Below are positions 23,187-34,541 of a stretch of 64,000 nucleotides of DNA, piece after piece. The notes beneath the pieces are model-generated. The model worked only from the letters and a program-made list of their open reading frames with translations. It had not been told where the DNA came from and did not search any database. Position numbers and translations under genes: made by a program. Source of the stretch: Anthonomus grandis grandis (taxonomy: Eukaryota > Arthropoda > Insecta > Coleoptera > Curculionidae). The stretch covers positions 19,673,100 through 19,737,099 of the forward strand of contig NC_065554.1 of NCBI RefSeq assembly GCF_022605725.1, given 5' to 3'. Positions within the stretch are counted from its first letter, which is position 1. The number at the start of each line of letters is the position of its first letter.

Positions 23187-23498
23187 ATGCTCTTCAAAGT
23201 GCACATTATGCTCTTCCTATTAGGGTCTGGTATGTCTCTTTTTAATAATATTAAGTAATTGAAGCTAATTTTATTTTTTAAAGTATTGCATACTCTTGCT
23301 GTTCCTCAAGGGCTGAATTTTAAAGCAGATCAATGGGTCATTCCTGTACTAGCTTGGGGCAAAGGAAGTACTGACCTTAAGGTCAAAGGGGCTCCTATTA
23401 CTATTGTAAGTAATATTTTAAGCATTAATTTTATTAGAGAAACTATGTTCTTTTTAAATTTTTAGGTTAGACCAACACCATCTGAACCACAGGGCTGA
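23187..23498 (+). CDS. Very small secreted protein, family member A (three exons)
   Basis: join(23187..23229, 23284..23405, 23466..23498), 65 aa. Exon 1 encodes MLFKVHIMLFLLGS plus one base and ends at GTATGT, phase 1. Exon 2 is 122 nt and ends in phase 0 at GTAAGT. Exon 3 gives VRPTPSEPQG and a stop. A signal peptide with likely cleavage after HTLA leaves about 45 residues (QGLNFKADQW, IPVLAWGKGST, then a Pro-rich tail), with no Cys. TATA-like GATAAAAGG near 23119 and an ATCAGT initiator near 23137 precede the ATG. The same intron phases, the same exon-2 length and 14 of 41 identical residues link it to the gene at 29099-33912 on the other strand. Role unknown; a secreted peptide is the safest description. 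Confidence 0.75.
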
Positions 23499-23499
23499 G

Positions 23500-23906
23500 C
23501 GGCTTGTTTGAACATATCTTTTAAAATATAAAACCTAATATTTAAGGATTTTAATTTAGTTTATAGAGTTGTATCAAATTCAAAAATAGAAATGAGTTTT
23601 TTAAGTTACTGCATGATCTTGAAATTATATTATATTTCGCCTGCTTTTCTTCAGAAATTTGACCTAATTTATATGAAGTGAAGTATCATTTTATTTGGAT
23701 CATCTTTTATACTTGGGTTGAAGTACAATAAAGAAGTCGAAGGCACTATTGCAGAAAAAGATGAACACGATGAGGAAACGATTTTTAAATAATTGACATT
23801 ATAAAAGATGTTTTTTTTTTGTCGGAGAATTTTAAATTGAAATTAAACACAAAATATTTTATTGATATGAACGAATTTGCTTTTATATTAAAGATTTTTT
23901 TTGGCA
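23500..23906. other. Intergenic, no gene seen
   Basis: AT-rich. ACAATAAAG near 23727 is a possible distal polyadenylation signal for the gene upstream. Confidence 0.35.
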
Positions 23907-24964
23907 TTAATATTTAAAAATGATTTCGGGCATGTGACCCCCACGGCTGGCGCGTACGTGGCGTAATCTAGAGGTCCAATTTTCACCCACTCTTTCCAGT
24001 ACTGCAGGCTGTATTTCGGCAATCACGCGTCGTATGTTGGCTTCCAGGTGCTCAAGTGTTTTGGGTTTATTAGCGTAGACATGCGACTTAACATAGCCCC
24101 AAAGAAAATAATCTAATGGCGTAAAGTCGCACGAACGAGCTGGCCAGTTTACAGGTCCATTCCTTGAAATTATTCGTTGCTCGAATGTCTCTTGCAGTAA
24201 ATTAATTGTTTGGCGCGCTGTATGGCACGTGGCACCGTCCTGCTGAAACCATATTTCTGCAACGCCTGCAACGGCTTCCAATTGAGGCACAAAAAAGTTG
24301 GTTATCATGCTTCTGTATCGCTCAACGTTTACTGTAACGTTCTGACCATCAGCATTTCTGGAGACATAAGGACTAATGATTCCACCGGCCCATAAAGCCA
24401 ACCAAACGGTTAGTTTTTCTGGATGTAACGGTTTTTCGCCAATTCGGCAATTCTGCTTGTTTACACAGCCATTTAACCAAAAGACTGCTTCATCACTGAA
24501 CAAAATTTTCATATGAAATCGTGGATCAACAGCAATCTTTCCTTCTGCCTATTCAGCTAATGTACGACGCAAAAGATGATCCAGGGGTTTCAACTCCTGG
24601 ATAAGTTGAATTTTATATGCTCGCAATCCGAGATCTTTGCGCAAAATTTTCCATAAAGTGGATGGACATAAGTTCACTTGTTGAGAACGACGACGAATTG
24701 ACACATTTGGATCATTATCAACACTATGCTGCACAGCAGCTATCGCTTGTTGCGTGCGCACTGTACCGCGTCTTACGGCTTATTGTCGACTAGAGTAAAA
24801 GTATTGCGAAAACGATCAATAGTTTCTCGAATTAATCTCTCTGAAGGACGATTATGAGCACCATAAAACTCACGTAATGTCCGATGTGTTTCTCGAATAG
24901 AACCATGTCTTTCAAAATAAATTTGAACAATTTGGAAACGTTGCTCCGGCGTGAGTCTGTTCAT
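23907..24964 (-). pseudogene. DD41D mariner-type transposase, lightly damaged
   Basis: Starts MNRLTPEQRFQIVQIYFERH (helix-turn-helix), then RRSQQVNLCPSTLWKILRK for the second helix-turn-helix. The catalytic domain holds ILFSDEAVFWLNG, WFQQDGATCHTAR and WPARSCDFTPLDYFLWGYVK. Forty-one residues separate the second and third Asp (QQDG and LDYF). Only two lesions are visible: a frameshift near 24770 and a TAG near 24551. I would class it with the DD41D (rosa-like) branch of IS630-Tc1-mariner, by spacing only. Terminal repeats were not found. Probably non-functional but recent. Confidence 0.85.
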
Positions 24965-24981
24965 GATGAATTGCCATTCTC

Positions 24982-25320
24982 GTGTCGCGTTTTCGAATAT
25001 TTGAAAAGGCCATTCCGCTCAAAGTAGAAACAACTGAACTATTAGTAAAAACAACATGTGTTCTTCACAACTGGCTCAGGACAATTTCTTCCCGACAAAA
25101 CCTATACTTTAATGCAGAATTGGATACTGAACTACGGGAGCAAGGCAAGATTTTACCTGAAAATTGGCGGCAGGTTACACATGATGGTCTTAGAGATGTT
25201 AAACTCACGATAAGTACAACTCCAAGAGATCTGCTACAAACTTGCGTGATGATTACGCAAAACAGTTTTGTCCCACAGAAAATGTCCCGTGGCAATGGAA
25301 AATAATTTAAAATATTTAAG
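24982..25320 (+). pseudogene. Harbinger transposase C-terminal fragment
   Basis: SRFRIFEKAIPLKVE, then TTCVLHNWLRTIS and GKILPENWRQVTHDGL matches the end of DDE_Tnp_4 (PIF/Harbinger) transposases, where VLHNFLR is a strong landmark. It begins within 20 bp of the mariner gene start, so that element probably split it. It converges on the MADF relic at 25405-25725. Confidence 0.7.
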
Positions 25321-25404
25321 AATGAATGGTAGAGGTTTTGGAAATCTCCGTTAATCACACCTCTTATTTTGGAAAGATTGAATAGATAAAATATCATACT
25401 TACT

Positions 25405-25725
25405 TTAGTTGCTGTGCTACTCCTTGGTATACATTTAAAAAAGAATCTGCTAGTGGTACGTAAATATCATCTGACCCAACTCCACTCTTTGTTGATTGAT
25501 TTACTTTAACCAGATACTCGGATGAGTATCTTGTACGAATTGTTTTTATTTTTAATTTAACATCTTCAACTGTGACCTCTTCGATATTTAACTCGTCGAC
25601 GATTTCCTTTTAAGCTCTTTCTCGGGCAGTTTTACTTTTATACTCTTCTAGTTTCGTATTCCACAAGCACTGTCGGTCTTTAAATAAGTTCAAAATTAAC
25701 GAAGTATGATCTTCCTTCCTTGGAT
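25405..25725 (-). pseudogene. MADF-domain relic
   Basis: Minus-strand reading LILNLFKDRQCLWNTKLEEY, then KTARERA-stop-KEIVDEL and DVKLKIKTIRTRYSSEYLVK is a MADF domain with one in-frame stop. Together with the fragment at 24982-25320 it repeats the convergent transposase/MADF layout seen at 18.9-20.9 kb. It is a different, diverged copy. Confidence 0.6.
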
Positions 25726-25744
25726 GATCACTTTCGATGAATAC

Positions 25745-26130
25745 TAGTTTAGACGATTTCGACGGTTTAGACGACTTCTATTTCACTTTCGATGATTCAT
25801 CCGAAATGATCACCCAAATTGAACCGTCTAAACGCGCCTTAAGCTGCAAGTGCGCTAGCATTACATTTAGTAATACTAGTAAATACATATACTATCGATA
25901 ATAGACTTTAAGTGATTATCAATTCTTGTGTATTCAGTAATAGTTTTATGCAATTCCAAACTCGCAGACATTCACAAGTCCTAATGGTTTTGACATAACA
26001 CATTTTTGAAATAGTATTTTGAAATTTAATGACGGATAAATTGAATAAAAGAGGGGGATAATATGTTAATATAAATATACGCGGTGTCGCAAAAAAGTAA
26101 CAGAAAAAATATGTTTTTCTTAAATGGACC
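25745..26130. other. Intergenic, TTTAGACGA repeats
   Basis: Between 25745 and 25840 words such as TTTAGACGATTTCGACGG recur, followed by a CCTTAAGCTGC motif that also occurs inverted at 20985. These may be subterminal and terminal sequences of the two Harbinger relics. No gene. Confidence 0.4.
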
Positions 26131-26967
26131 CTTTTGAAAATTCTGGACATGTTTTATGTATAACGTCCTATACCTATCTTCAAACTGTTTACGAAGTAAT
26201 TACGTTTAAATAACATTTATACCACTTTAGTGTATACATAAATTGTTTAATTAAATTCCATTCTTAAAACTTATTTTGCCAAATACTGAAACAGCTCTGC
26301 CGTACCTCAGACGATCGAATTCTTGCTGTTCATTTTCTACTGTATCTGGAAGAATATTCCTAATTACATTACAAATGCGATCTTGATTGATATCAATCGT
26401 ATAAAGCTTATAAGCATTTTAACATAATAAAAAAGTAGTTTAACGGACTTATGTCGAGTGACCTAGGTGGCCACTCTATTGATCCACATCTGCCTATCCA
26501 CCCGTTTGGGAAAATATTATCTAGGAATCTTTTAACAATTCCCAGCATAGTGTCTATTAACTTGTAATATCAGGGTTAATTTCATCAAGATACAGTATCG
26601 TTAGTCCTGGAGTTAAGTCATCTACTAAAAATTCATAATAACGCTGTCCCATCCAAGTTCTTTCAATTAGTAATACAGTTGAAACTTTTAAATAATTCAC
26701 ACTTGTTTAAAGACTATGTGAAATATTCACAAACAGAGATGTAGACAATTGAAATGACTGGTTCTATGTATATGGTTATAACTGGTTTAAAATGCTGTTA
26801 ATGCCGGTCACTTCCAGCATTTAATTAAATAAATTTTAAGAATTGGAATTTATCAATTTATGTGGCAAGAAAGTGTTATAATTATTATTTAAATGATTTT
26901 TTTCATTAACAATTGAAGATAGATATAAGACAGTATACACAGAACATGTCCAAAATTTTCCGGAGGA
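26131..26967 (-). mobile_element. Decayed mariner-type element with ~53-bp inverted ends
   Basis: 26131-26183 and 26913-26965 are imperfect reverse complements (landmarks GACATGT, TCCTATACCTATCTTCAA). The 3' end of the element at 31061-32270 shares this terminal sequence, so both belong to one family. Inside, minus-strand 26265-26560 reads FLDNIFPNGWIGRCGSIEWP, then PLNYFFIMLKC and, further on, DINQDRICNVIRNILPDT, the end of a transposase. Confidence 0.7.
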
Positions 26968-26987
26968 ATTCGAAAATTCAAAACGAC

Positions 26988-28156
26988 CGATTTTGAAATA
27001 TTTGGAAAAAATCCAAAAGTTGCATTTTTAAAAAAGGGCTGCATTTTTTTATTTCAGCGTATTTTTAAAATCTGTAAAAACATTATTAGAACAACTTTTT
27101 AAGGACAACGCTTACCTGAATTCAGTTTTTGTTTATGACGTTTCAGTTCTGAGATTCCATCCTCAACTTCTTTTTTTCTGATGACGGCCATTTTGTTTTT
27201 TTGTTAAATTAAAAAGATCTTTTTTTCCCTTTAAAATAATGTATAACACTTTATGAAAATATTTTACGTTTACGTCAAAAAATTAAATAGTTTATTTTTC
27301 GCTACTGAGTTAGCCATGACTTTTATTGGCATTTTGTCGTACACACAATTATTATTAACTTACTAACTTGCTAACTTATACTTTTACGTAATTTCTAAAT
27401 AAAACAATTAACTACTTGTAATTATAATATTAAATTAAACTTAAAAATGACGGCCATATTTGTTTAAACATGTTTCACATTTCTTTAAGACACTTCTAGT
27501 TACCTTGCGCAGGGTGTTTCTATTTATATTATTTAAGACATTCAGAACCCTGTCCTCTAGTTGTTCATGAGTCGTAGGAGGTTCAAACCCATAAACTTCA
27601 TTTTTAACATATCCCCAAATTCGGAATTTAAAAATTTAAACAAAACTCACTAAATACAAACGAAAACAACTGGATACGAAAAAACTATTTTTAACACTAA
27701 CAAGAACTTGAACAAAAAATTAACAAGATAAGAACTACTAAACAAAATTAAAAGGGAAATTAAATAAATAATATTTTGCAAAATTGTCAGTAAATGACGC
27801 TAAATCATTAATCATAATAATTGTTTATACGACAAATGGCCTTCGTAGTCATGTTACCAACTCTGCGAAAAATGAACTTTGTAACTTTTTGACAAGTGTT
27901 ATACATTTTAAAGGGAAAAAAAGATCCTTTTAATTTAGCAAAAAAAACAAAATGGCTGCCATAAGAAAAAAAGAAGTTGAGGATGGAATCTCAGAAACGA
28001 AACGTCGAAAATAAGAACTGAATTTAGGTATGTGTTGTCCTTAAAAAGTTGTCCTAATGATGTTTTTACAGATTTTAAAAATACGTTGAAACAAAAAAAA
28101 ACACACCTTTTTCAAAAATTTAACTTTTTGATTTTTTCCCAATATTTCAAAATCAG
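26988..28156. mobile_element. Non-autonomous element with ~265-bp inverted arms
   Basis: Left arm 26988-27252 and right arm 27894-28156 are imperfect reverse complements, with landmarks ATTTTGAAATAT at the outside and GTATAACACTT at the inside. Both arms contain a short frame beginning MA(V/A)IRKKEVEDGISE, read inward to outward. Between the arms lies a minus-strand transposase tail (27441-27630). Few transposons have arms this long. A target duplication is not evident. Confidence 0.7.
27441..27630 (-). pseudogene. Mariner transposase C-terminal tail
   Basis: Reads GYVKNEVYGFEPPTTHEQLE, then DRVLNVLNNINRNTLRKVTR, ending TAA at 27441. WGYVK...VY...P..  .LE.RV...I..I is the usual end of mariner-type transposases. 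It sits inside the long-armed element, suggesting that element is an internal deletion of an autonomous one. Confidence 0.65.
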
Positions 28157-28159
28157 AAA

Positions 28160-29050
28160 ATATAGTTTTCAAGATACCCATACATGTACACCCAATTGGG
28201 GCTACACTGTATATTTGATGTCAAAATATGCCCGATCCAAAAATAAAATCGATATATTTGAGGATTAAAAAAAAATGCCCTCTCTTTAGTGAATTTATTA
28301 GTTTTTAAACCAAATCCTTTATTGTAGCAATACAGATTTTCAAATAATTCATAAGATTTTATATAGTTTCCTGAAGTGCTCAATTTATAAATACAAAACT
28401 TTATTCCCTAAATCTTATTTCTTTCACCAATGAATTTAAAAAAAAAAATCCCAAAATACATAGAGTTCTATTAATAAAAGCAAACAGATCCGTTCTTAAG
28501 CCACCCTTCAGGCGATTTGTGGCTTCTGCCGTCGTTTTTTCGATACAATAGCATTAATAGCTCGTAAGGGCGCAACATAAGGGCCGACCCTTTAAGCAAC
28601 CACCCCTATTTAATCGGCTCTCTTTACACAGACCTCTTGTGCTCTTGTGTTTGCTTATTGTTATGATACTGTTTTATTATTGTTTGTTAACAGTTGCGGT
28701 TTGATTATTAAGAAAAATTGAATATGTAAGGAACGGATGAAAAAATAATCTTAGTCTAGACAAATCAATTGAATCAGAGTAGAATAGCATTTCTTTCTAC
28801 CCCCTTAATTGTCCACTTAAGTTAACGATAAATCACGTTGAAAATAAAACAAAGCGAGGCACATCCTAAAACTATTAAATCGCAATGGAAATGGTTGTTT
28901 TCCCAGTTGAAATGGAAAGGCGGAGGAAGCCAATGAGATCTGCCTCGAGTGTTATCCACCCCTAAGCCTTTTTTATTTATGTGCCTGTTTGGTAAATAGC
29001 AGGGATTTAAGTAATGTTAAAGTATATAGAGTGTGTGGTAAAATCAGTTT
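28160..29050. other. Intergenic, non-repetitive, locally higher GC
   Basis: No gene or transposon recognised. 28490-28970 is less AT-rich than its surroundings and has no repeat features. Confidence 0.4.
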
Positions 29051-29098
29051 ATTAATATAATAGAGCATACATGGTAATAGTATTATATGTAGTTATGG

Positions 29099-32000
29099 TT
29101 ATTGTTGACCTACTGTAGGGTTTTGTTTGGGTGTAACTGGACCTTCACTAGGTGGCTTTATTGGTTTGGTAATGGGCTTACTCCTCGGTGGACCCTAAAA
29201 TATATTGAAGCGTTAATAAATATAACGTAATTCTAAAAAAATTTCAAACTTTATAATAAGATATTTGATAACAAAATGATAAATAAAACTTTCTTAAATG
29301 CACATACTATATTTCTTTCTCATCTTACCAACATGGGATCCCAAATATAAGTTGGTAATATAGGTTTAATATATTATTAGGTAAAAGAAAGGACTACTTA
29401 AAAATATTGTATCCATGAACACAGTTGATGGTAAAAAATATAAAAAAAGTCATTATATTAAGTTTTAATAGTGCCTATAAGAAAATGTTTTTTATTTTTT
29501 GATATTCTTTAATAAATTATATTTTTTTAAACATTTCACTAAATTCTAATATTTTTTGCCTGATTTCCTTACTTGATATAATGGAAGAAAAATTAAAAGC
29601 AGAAGGACAAGACCAACCTTTTTAAACATTGTTATTTTTTCAGCTAAACGTAAGTAAAGCCAAAAAATCCTTTTTTTCCTCATTTTATTTGACATAACCT
29701 TAATCTTTATTAGAAGAAGAAAAAAATTAGAACAAAAGGAAAACAACAAAGACAACGGGAAAGTTGGTAAAAATTTAAAATTTTAATTTATTTTATCATT
29801 ATAACAATATTTGTTTTTTATAATAACAGATTAACAGAACGTAAATTTAGACGTATTTATATATAAATTAATAAAACATAGTCAAAGATCAGTTTCAGAT
29901 TATTATTTACACCTTCTTGCATGACAATTAAGTTGTTACCAGTCATATAGATCATCGTGTTGTCTGCAAGTAGCTCAATTTTAGTATATTCTACTGCACA
30001 AACAAGACATTAATATACAATAAAAATAATAAGGGATCCAACCCTGTACTTTACGGTACTCCATATTTAACAGACGTATAATTAGAAATGTTATTCTTAA
30101 ATTTAACACGTTGTATTTTGTTACTCAAATGAGATCTAAACCAGTTTAACACATTGTTGTTATTTAGTTGAGCACGGCCAAAACAAATTTATTATCGTCA
30201 ATTCCCTTTATAAAATCATCATATGCTTACAACTACCGACGCACATGAATAACCCTCTCGAAAACCTGACTTATTGGGCATCAACATTTTTTTTAATTAC
30301 AAAAATCCATCACTTATTCTTTAACAGTTAGTTCTAGCAACTTCTAGTGTTGATATACAGCACAAGTTTTTGGTAGATTGCACCTTAGGAACTAGTATCA
30401 CGGTAAATAACCAGGACTCCGGAGATTAGCCTCTTGAAACTTAAGTATTAGTAATGTCAAGCATTCGATGTCCCACAATACAATTGATGATGACAAATGA
30501 GACAAATAAGTTTCGGATCGCCTTATATTTATTCCATATATTTTCATTTTTCGCAACTAATGCTCTATTGTAAAGCATGTGTCTATTTTTCATCAATTCT
30601 TTATTATACTCATTTATTTATTTCTTATCTTTATACTTGGGACAAATTTCAATCTTTACTTTTGAAATCTACATAATTTATTTATGATATTAGTCACGCG
30701 CTATTCATAAAAAATTGCTAGTAAATTTACATAACTGGAACTATTATTCTATGTTCACGGATAATAATAGAATCCCTTTCGGGAGTTTATAAGCGACAAG
30801 ACTGCTAATAGAATCAAGGGAAGCCCGAAAAAGTAAAATTCAAAAAATAACATTTAGAAAAGAAAATTATTTATTTTACAAGATTCTCTACAACTTACTT
30901 AATACTTCTTGCCCCATATTTCAGCATTCCTTTTTATTGATATGAGAATAAAAAAACTAAAAATTGCTGTTTACTTTGGTTTAAAATGACTCATGTTGCA
31001 TGACAGAACTAGTCGTCAGTGCTATAGTCGTTTGAATTTCATTAACTACAAGCCAGGAAAATGGTTCATTTAACAGAAATGCACAAAATAACAATTCTAC
31101 AGATGATTGGCTATGGAGATAATACACGGACGCAAATGGAAGTAGCTCGCTTATTTCACGAAAAATTTCCAAATTTGCCGCCTTTAACCCAAGGGACAAT
31201 TAGTAAATTAGAAAAGCAATTCCGCGAGCTGGGCCATGTTAGGCGGGTAAAAAAAGCAGCTGCCAATGCAATAAGTGAGGATACCAAATTGGCTGTTATG
31301 CTTTTGTTTGAGGAACACCCACATACATCTACTCGGAAAGCAGCTCCAGTACTCGATATTAGCTATTCATCAGTTAATAGAATATTAAAAGAAAACAAAA
31401 TGCATCCCTATAAAATTACACCCACCCAGGAGCTCACAGAAGACGATTTTGACAGGATAATGTATTTTTGTGAACAAATGATGGCAATGTTAGGCAGCAA
31501 TGTGATCCAATTAGAACATGTTATGTTTCCTGATGAGTGCACCTTTACTCTTCACGGTCATGCCAATCGTCAAAATTACCGCTATTGTTCCAGGGAAAAT
31601 TCTCGCTGGAAGACAATACTCAATACCCTGAAAAGGTTAACGTGTGGGCAGGAATTATTGAAGATCAGGTCATAGGTCTCTTTTTTATTGAGGGCAATTT
31701 GAATGGCGATAATTATTTAGAATTGCTTCAAAATAATGTAGGCCAACTTGTATCCTGATCCAGGAAACCCACAAGTTCCAGCGAATATGATATGGGTTCA
31801 ACAAGATGAAGCACACCCCACTACCAAATAAATGTACGGCTTTTAGCTCAACCAAATATTTCCAGATCGGTGGATAGGGAGGCGAGGATCGATGGAATGG
31901 CCAGCACGGTCTCCCGATCTGACGTCATTAGACTTTTTCTTATGGGGATATGTGAAAACTATTGTATACAAAACTAAACCCACTGACTTAGCTGACTTAC

Positions 32001-33912
32001 GAAGACGAATAACCCTGGCAATTAGATCGATCACACCTAAACTGTTGAGTAACGTTAGAAGAAATTTCTATTTACGGGTAGGGTGTTGCCAAGACGTTCG
32101 TGGCGAGCATTTTGAACATCTCCTACATGTTGTAACAATTTTTGGCAAATAAATAATTTTCTTTTCCAAATGTTATTTTTTGAATTTTACTTAATATTTC
32201 TGAAACAGTCAAAGATAGGTATAGGACATTGAATACAAAATATGTCTAAAATGATCTGATGGAATCTAAAAATTAATTAACATACAAGGTGTTATGTTTA
32301 AACTAAGCAAGTTGGTATTGACCACCGTTATCTGATACTCCCTGTATAAAAAGTTTTTATGAAAAAAAATGCGCAACTATAAAAACCAATCGACGTGTTC
32401 GAGCGTTTTTTCCAACTCGCTCCCGTCTATTTATTAGCTAATTTATTCCATTTGGCTGACACACACTGTATAGATAACTTTTGTTTTAATTAATAGATTT
32501 TCAGAATTTTTCAGTAACTTCTGATTTTATTTCCTCAACCTTACACCCCATCTTTTACATTTTTTTAGGTATACGTGGGTAAGCCACAAAAATGCATTTT
32601 TTCCTTTCCCTATTTAAAATAATCTGTATTTTTAATTAAAAAAAAATAATAAAAACGAAGACGAGATTTTTTTCAAATTTTCAGATATTTGTAAAAAGAG
32701 TTTCAGTAGCTTTAAGAAAGAATTTCAATAATTTGTACCAATTTAGGAAGCTCTTGAGAAAAATTATTTTAAAGTGTATAAATAGTCATAATAATTTAGT
32801 TTTTAAGAATATATTTTACATTAATTTTAATTTAAGTTTTATTTTAAAAAATGTTATTTAATTTTTTTTTAAACAATTTTTGTAATTTTATGGTTTAACA
32901 TTTATTTTGAAATGTCTATGTATGACTATTTTCTTTTTTAAACATTTATATTGTAGTTTGATTGTAGTGTTAAATTTGTTTTAAAATATCGGTCTATTTG
33001 CTTCTCCATTTTTGTTACTAAATTGTTAGCCATATTTTAACTTAAAATCGTTGTAGTATCAAATATTATTGTAATGGATGTTATACGCCACCTAGTAGCA
33101 CACACTAGGTTTTAAATTTGATTTTGGAGCCCAATTCACACTTAATACCTCATACATCATTTAATAACAATTCCCTATAATATATTTTCTTGTCTGCTTA
33201 TCAAGTTTCTACTGAAGATCTGAATGCCTTAATGTATGCTATACTCAGATGTTCTCATCTTCATTGACCAATATTTGCGCAAAATTTAAAAAAAACCAAA
33301 AGTTTTATTTACAGTCACTGCAGTTTAACAAATAAAAAATTTATCATTAAATTTCAGAGACCTGAAAAGATCAAATCGAGAAGATTAAGCGGATAGCACA
33401 TTGGAAGTTGAAAAAAAAACTTTGTTCTCGATTTTTGTAAAAAGTTATTCACAACTCGTTTCCCTATAAATCATCTTAAAATATTATCAACAAGCTTAAT
33501 TTCATCACGACTCTTCATTAACTTTAAGTCTAAGATGAGTTATCATACTTCATTATCATCACTTCATTATAATTCTTCATGATACCTACTTATGAGTGAA
33601 TTCGGTTATTTTTTGTAAATAACAAACTATGAGTTCATACCATTTATATAAACCATTCAATAAATATATTTTTATATTGCTTACCATATAAATAGGAGCA
33701 GCAGTAACATCGATCGTCACCGCACTTGATCCAAAAGCTCCTATCGGAATTAATCGTTGGAATACATCCAAATTGAGCAATTGGGGGTTTGGCTTAGCCA
33801 TAATGACTAAAAAACTTTACAAATAAATCTTATATTTAAATTATTCTCTTAGTAAATTTTTACCATTTCCATATAGAGAAAGCAACAAGAAACCAACGTA
33901 AAAGTACTTCAT
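29099..33912 (-). CDS. Very small secreted protein, family member B (three exons)
   Basis: complement(join(29099..29194, 33685..33806, 33864..33912)), 88 aa. Exon 1 encodes MKYFYVGFLLLSLYGN plus one base, phase 1. Exon 2 is 122 nt, phase 0, and includes PQLLNLDVFQRLIPIGAFGS and VTAAPIYM. Exon 3 is 96 nt, beginning GPPRSKPITKPIKPPSE and ending VGQQ. Intron phases and exon-2 length equal those of the gene at 23187-23498, with shared residues PQ.LN....Q..IP..A.G and V..API. TATAAATA lies at 33958-33965. Exon 3 is 4.5 kb away, and the intron holds a LINE fragment and a DD41D mariner, both probably later insertions. Exons 1 and 2 are well supported; the link to exon 3 is inferred from the matching acceptor, phase and Pro-rich end. 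Confidence 0.65.
29890..30240 (-). pseudogene. LINE reverse transcriptase fragment
   Basis: Minus-strand reading LNNNNVLNWFRSHLSNKIQR, then YTSVKYGVP-stop-STGLDPLLFLLYI matches the non-LTR RT block GVPQGS.LGPLLF. Several stops. It lies in the long intron of the small secreted-protein gene. Confidence 0.65.
30245..31055. other. Intron/intergenic, no gene seen
   Basis: AT-rich; no motif recognised. Confidence 0.35.
31061..32152 (+). pseudogene. DD41D mariner-type transposase, two frameshifts
   Basis: MVHLTEMHKITILQMIGYGD starts the first frame; it holds a helix-turn-helix, PVLDISYSSVNRILKENKMH, then HVMFPDECTFTLHG. After a shift near 31610 comes KVNVWAGIIEDQVIG. Then WVQQDEAHPTT and WPARSPDLTSLDFFLWGYVK follow, with two stops between. 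Counting codons, 41 lie between the second and third Asp. The 3' terminal sequence at about 32209-32270 matches the ends of the relic at 26131-26967. The 5' end was not found. Confidence 0.85.
32275..33584. other. Intron/intergenic, AT-rich
   Basis: No gene or clear repeat. CTTCATTATCATCACTTCAT near 33550 is low-complexity. Confidence 0.35.
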
Positions 33913-33914
33913 TT

Positions 33915-34541
33915 TCTTAGCTATAATAATACTTACTACGATTTATCTTTTATGGGTTATTTATAGGATAAGGTGCGTGCTCTGACATTAATTTATTAAT
34001 TATGGGTGATAACAGTAAACATATTAAAATTATTTAATTTAAGAACCATAACAAATCATGTACTACTTAATTAACACAACCATGAAATAATTTGATTACA
34101 CACTTTGTTCCGTTTCTGGCTTAAACATAAAAGCTTATATAACTAGATTTTTAAAATTCTTTATCGCATTGTTCTTAAAAACCTTCTCGACCTCGATTTA
34201 TTTGATACTTTTTGCATCAGTCTATTATAAATCTTTTTCAAATGTTGTTCTTAATTCTGAAATCTGGAACAAAAATTGTGTCCATTAATTTTTGTGGTGA
34301 TTACTCTGGTTGCTTTTCAAAAATTAAGTATCTGTATCTACATTTGTGCAATTTTCCAAATATAAATTCGTAATTCATTTTTAGCAGACACAGTAAGCCA
34401 AAAATAAAGAATTTCCGTTTAATAATCGAGTTATTTGATGATTTAGTACCTTTTTCGATTGACAATAAAACTAAAAATGTATTAGAATGATTTTATTTCA
34501 CATCTTTGACAAATATATGTACTAAATTCTACAACTATGAA
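33915..34541. other. Intergenic between two divergently placed small secreted-protein genes
   Basis: Both neighbours are on the minus strand. It holds the promoter of the left gene (TATAAATA at 33958-33965). Nothing else recognised. Confidence 0.4.
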
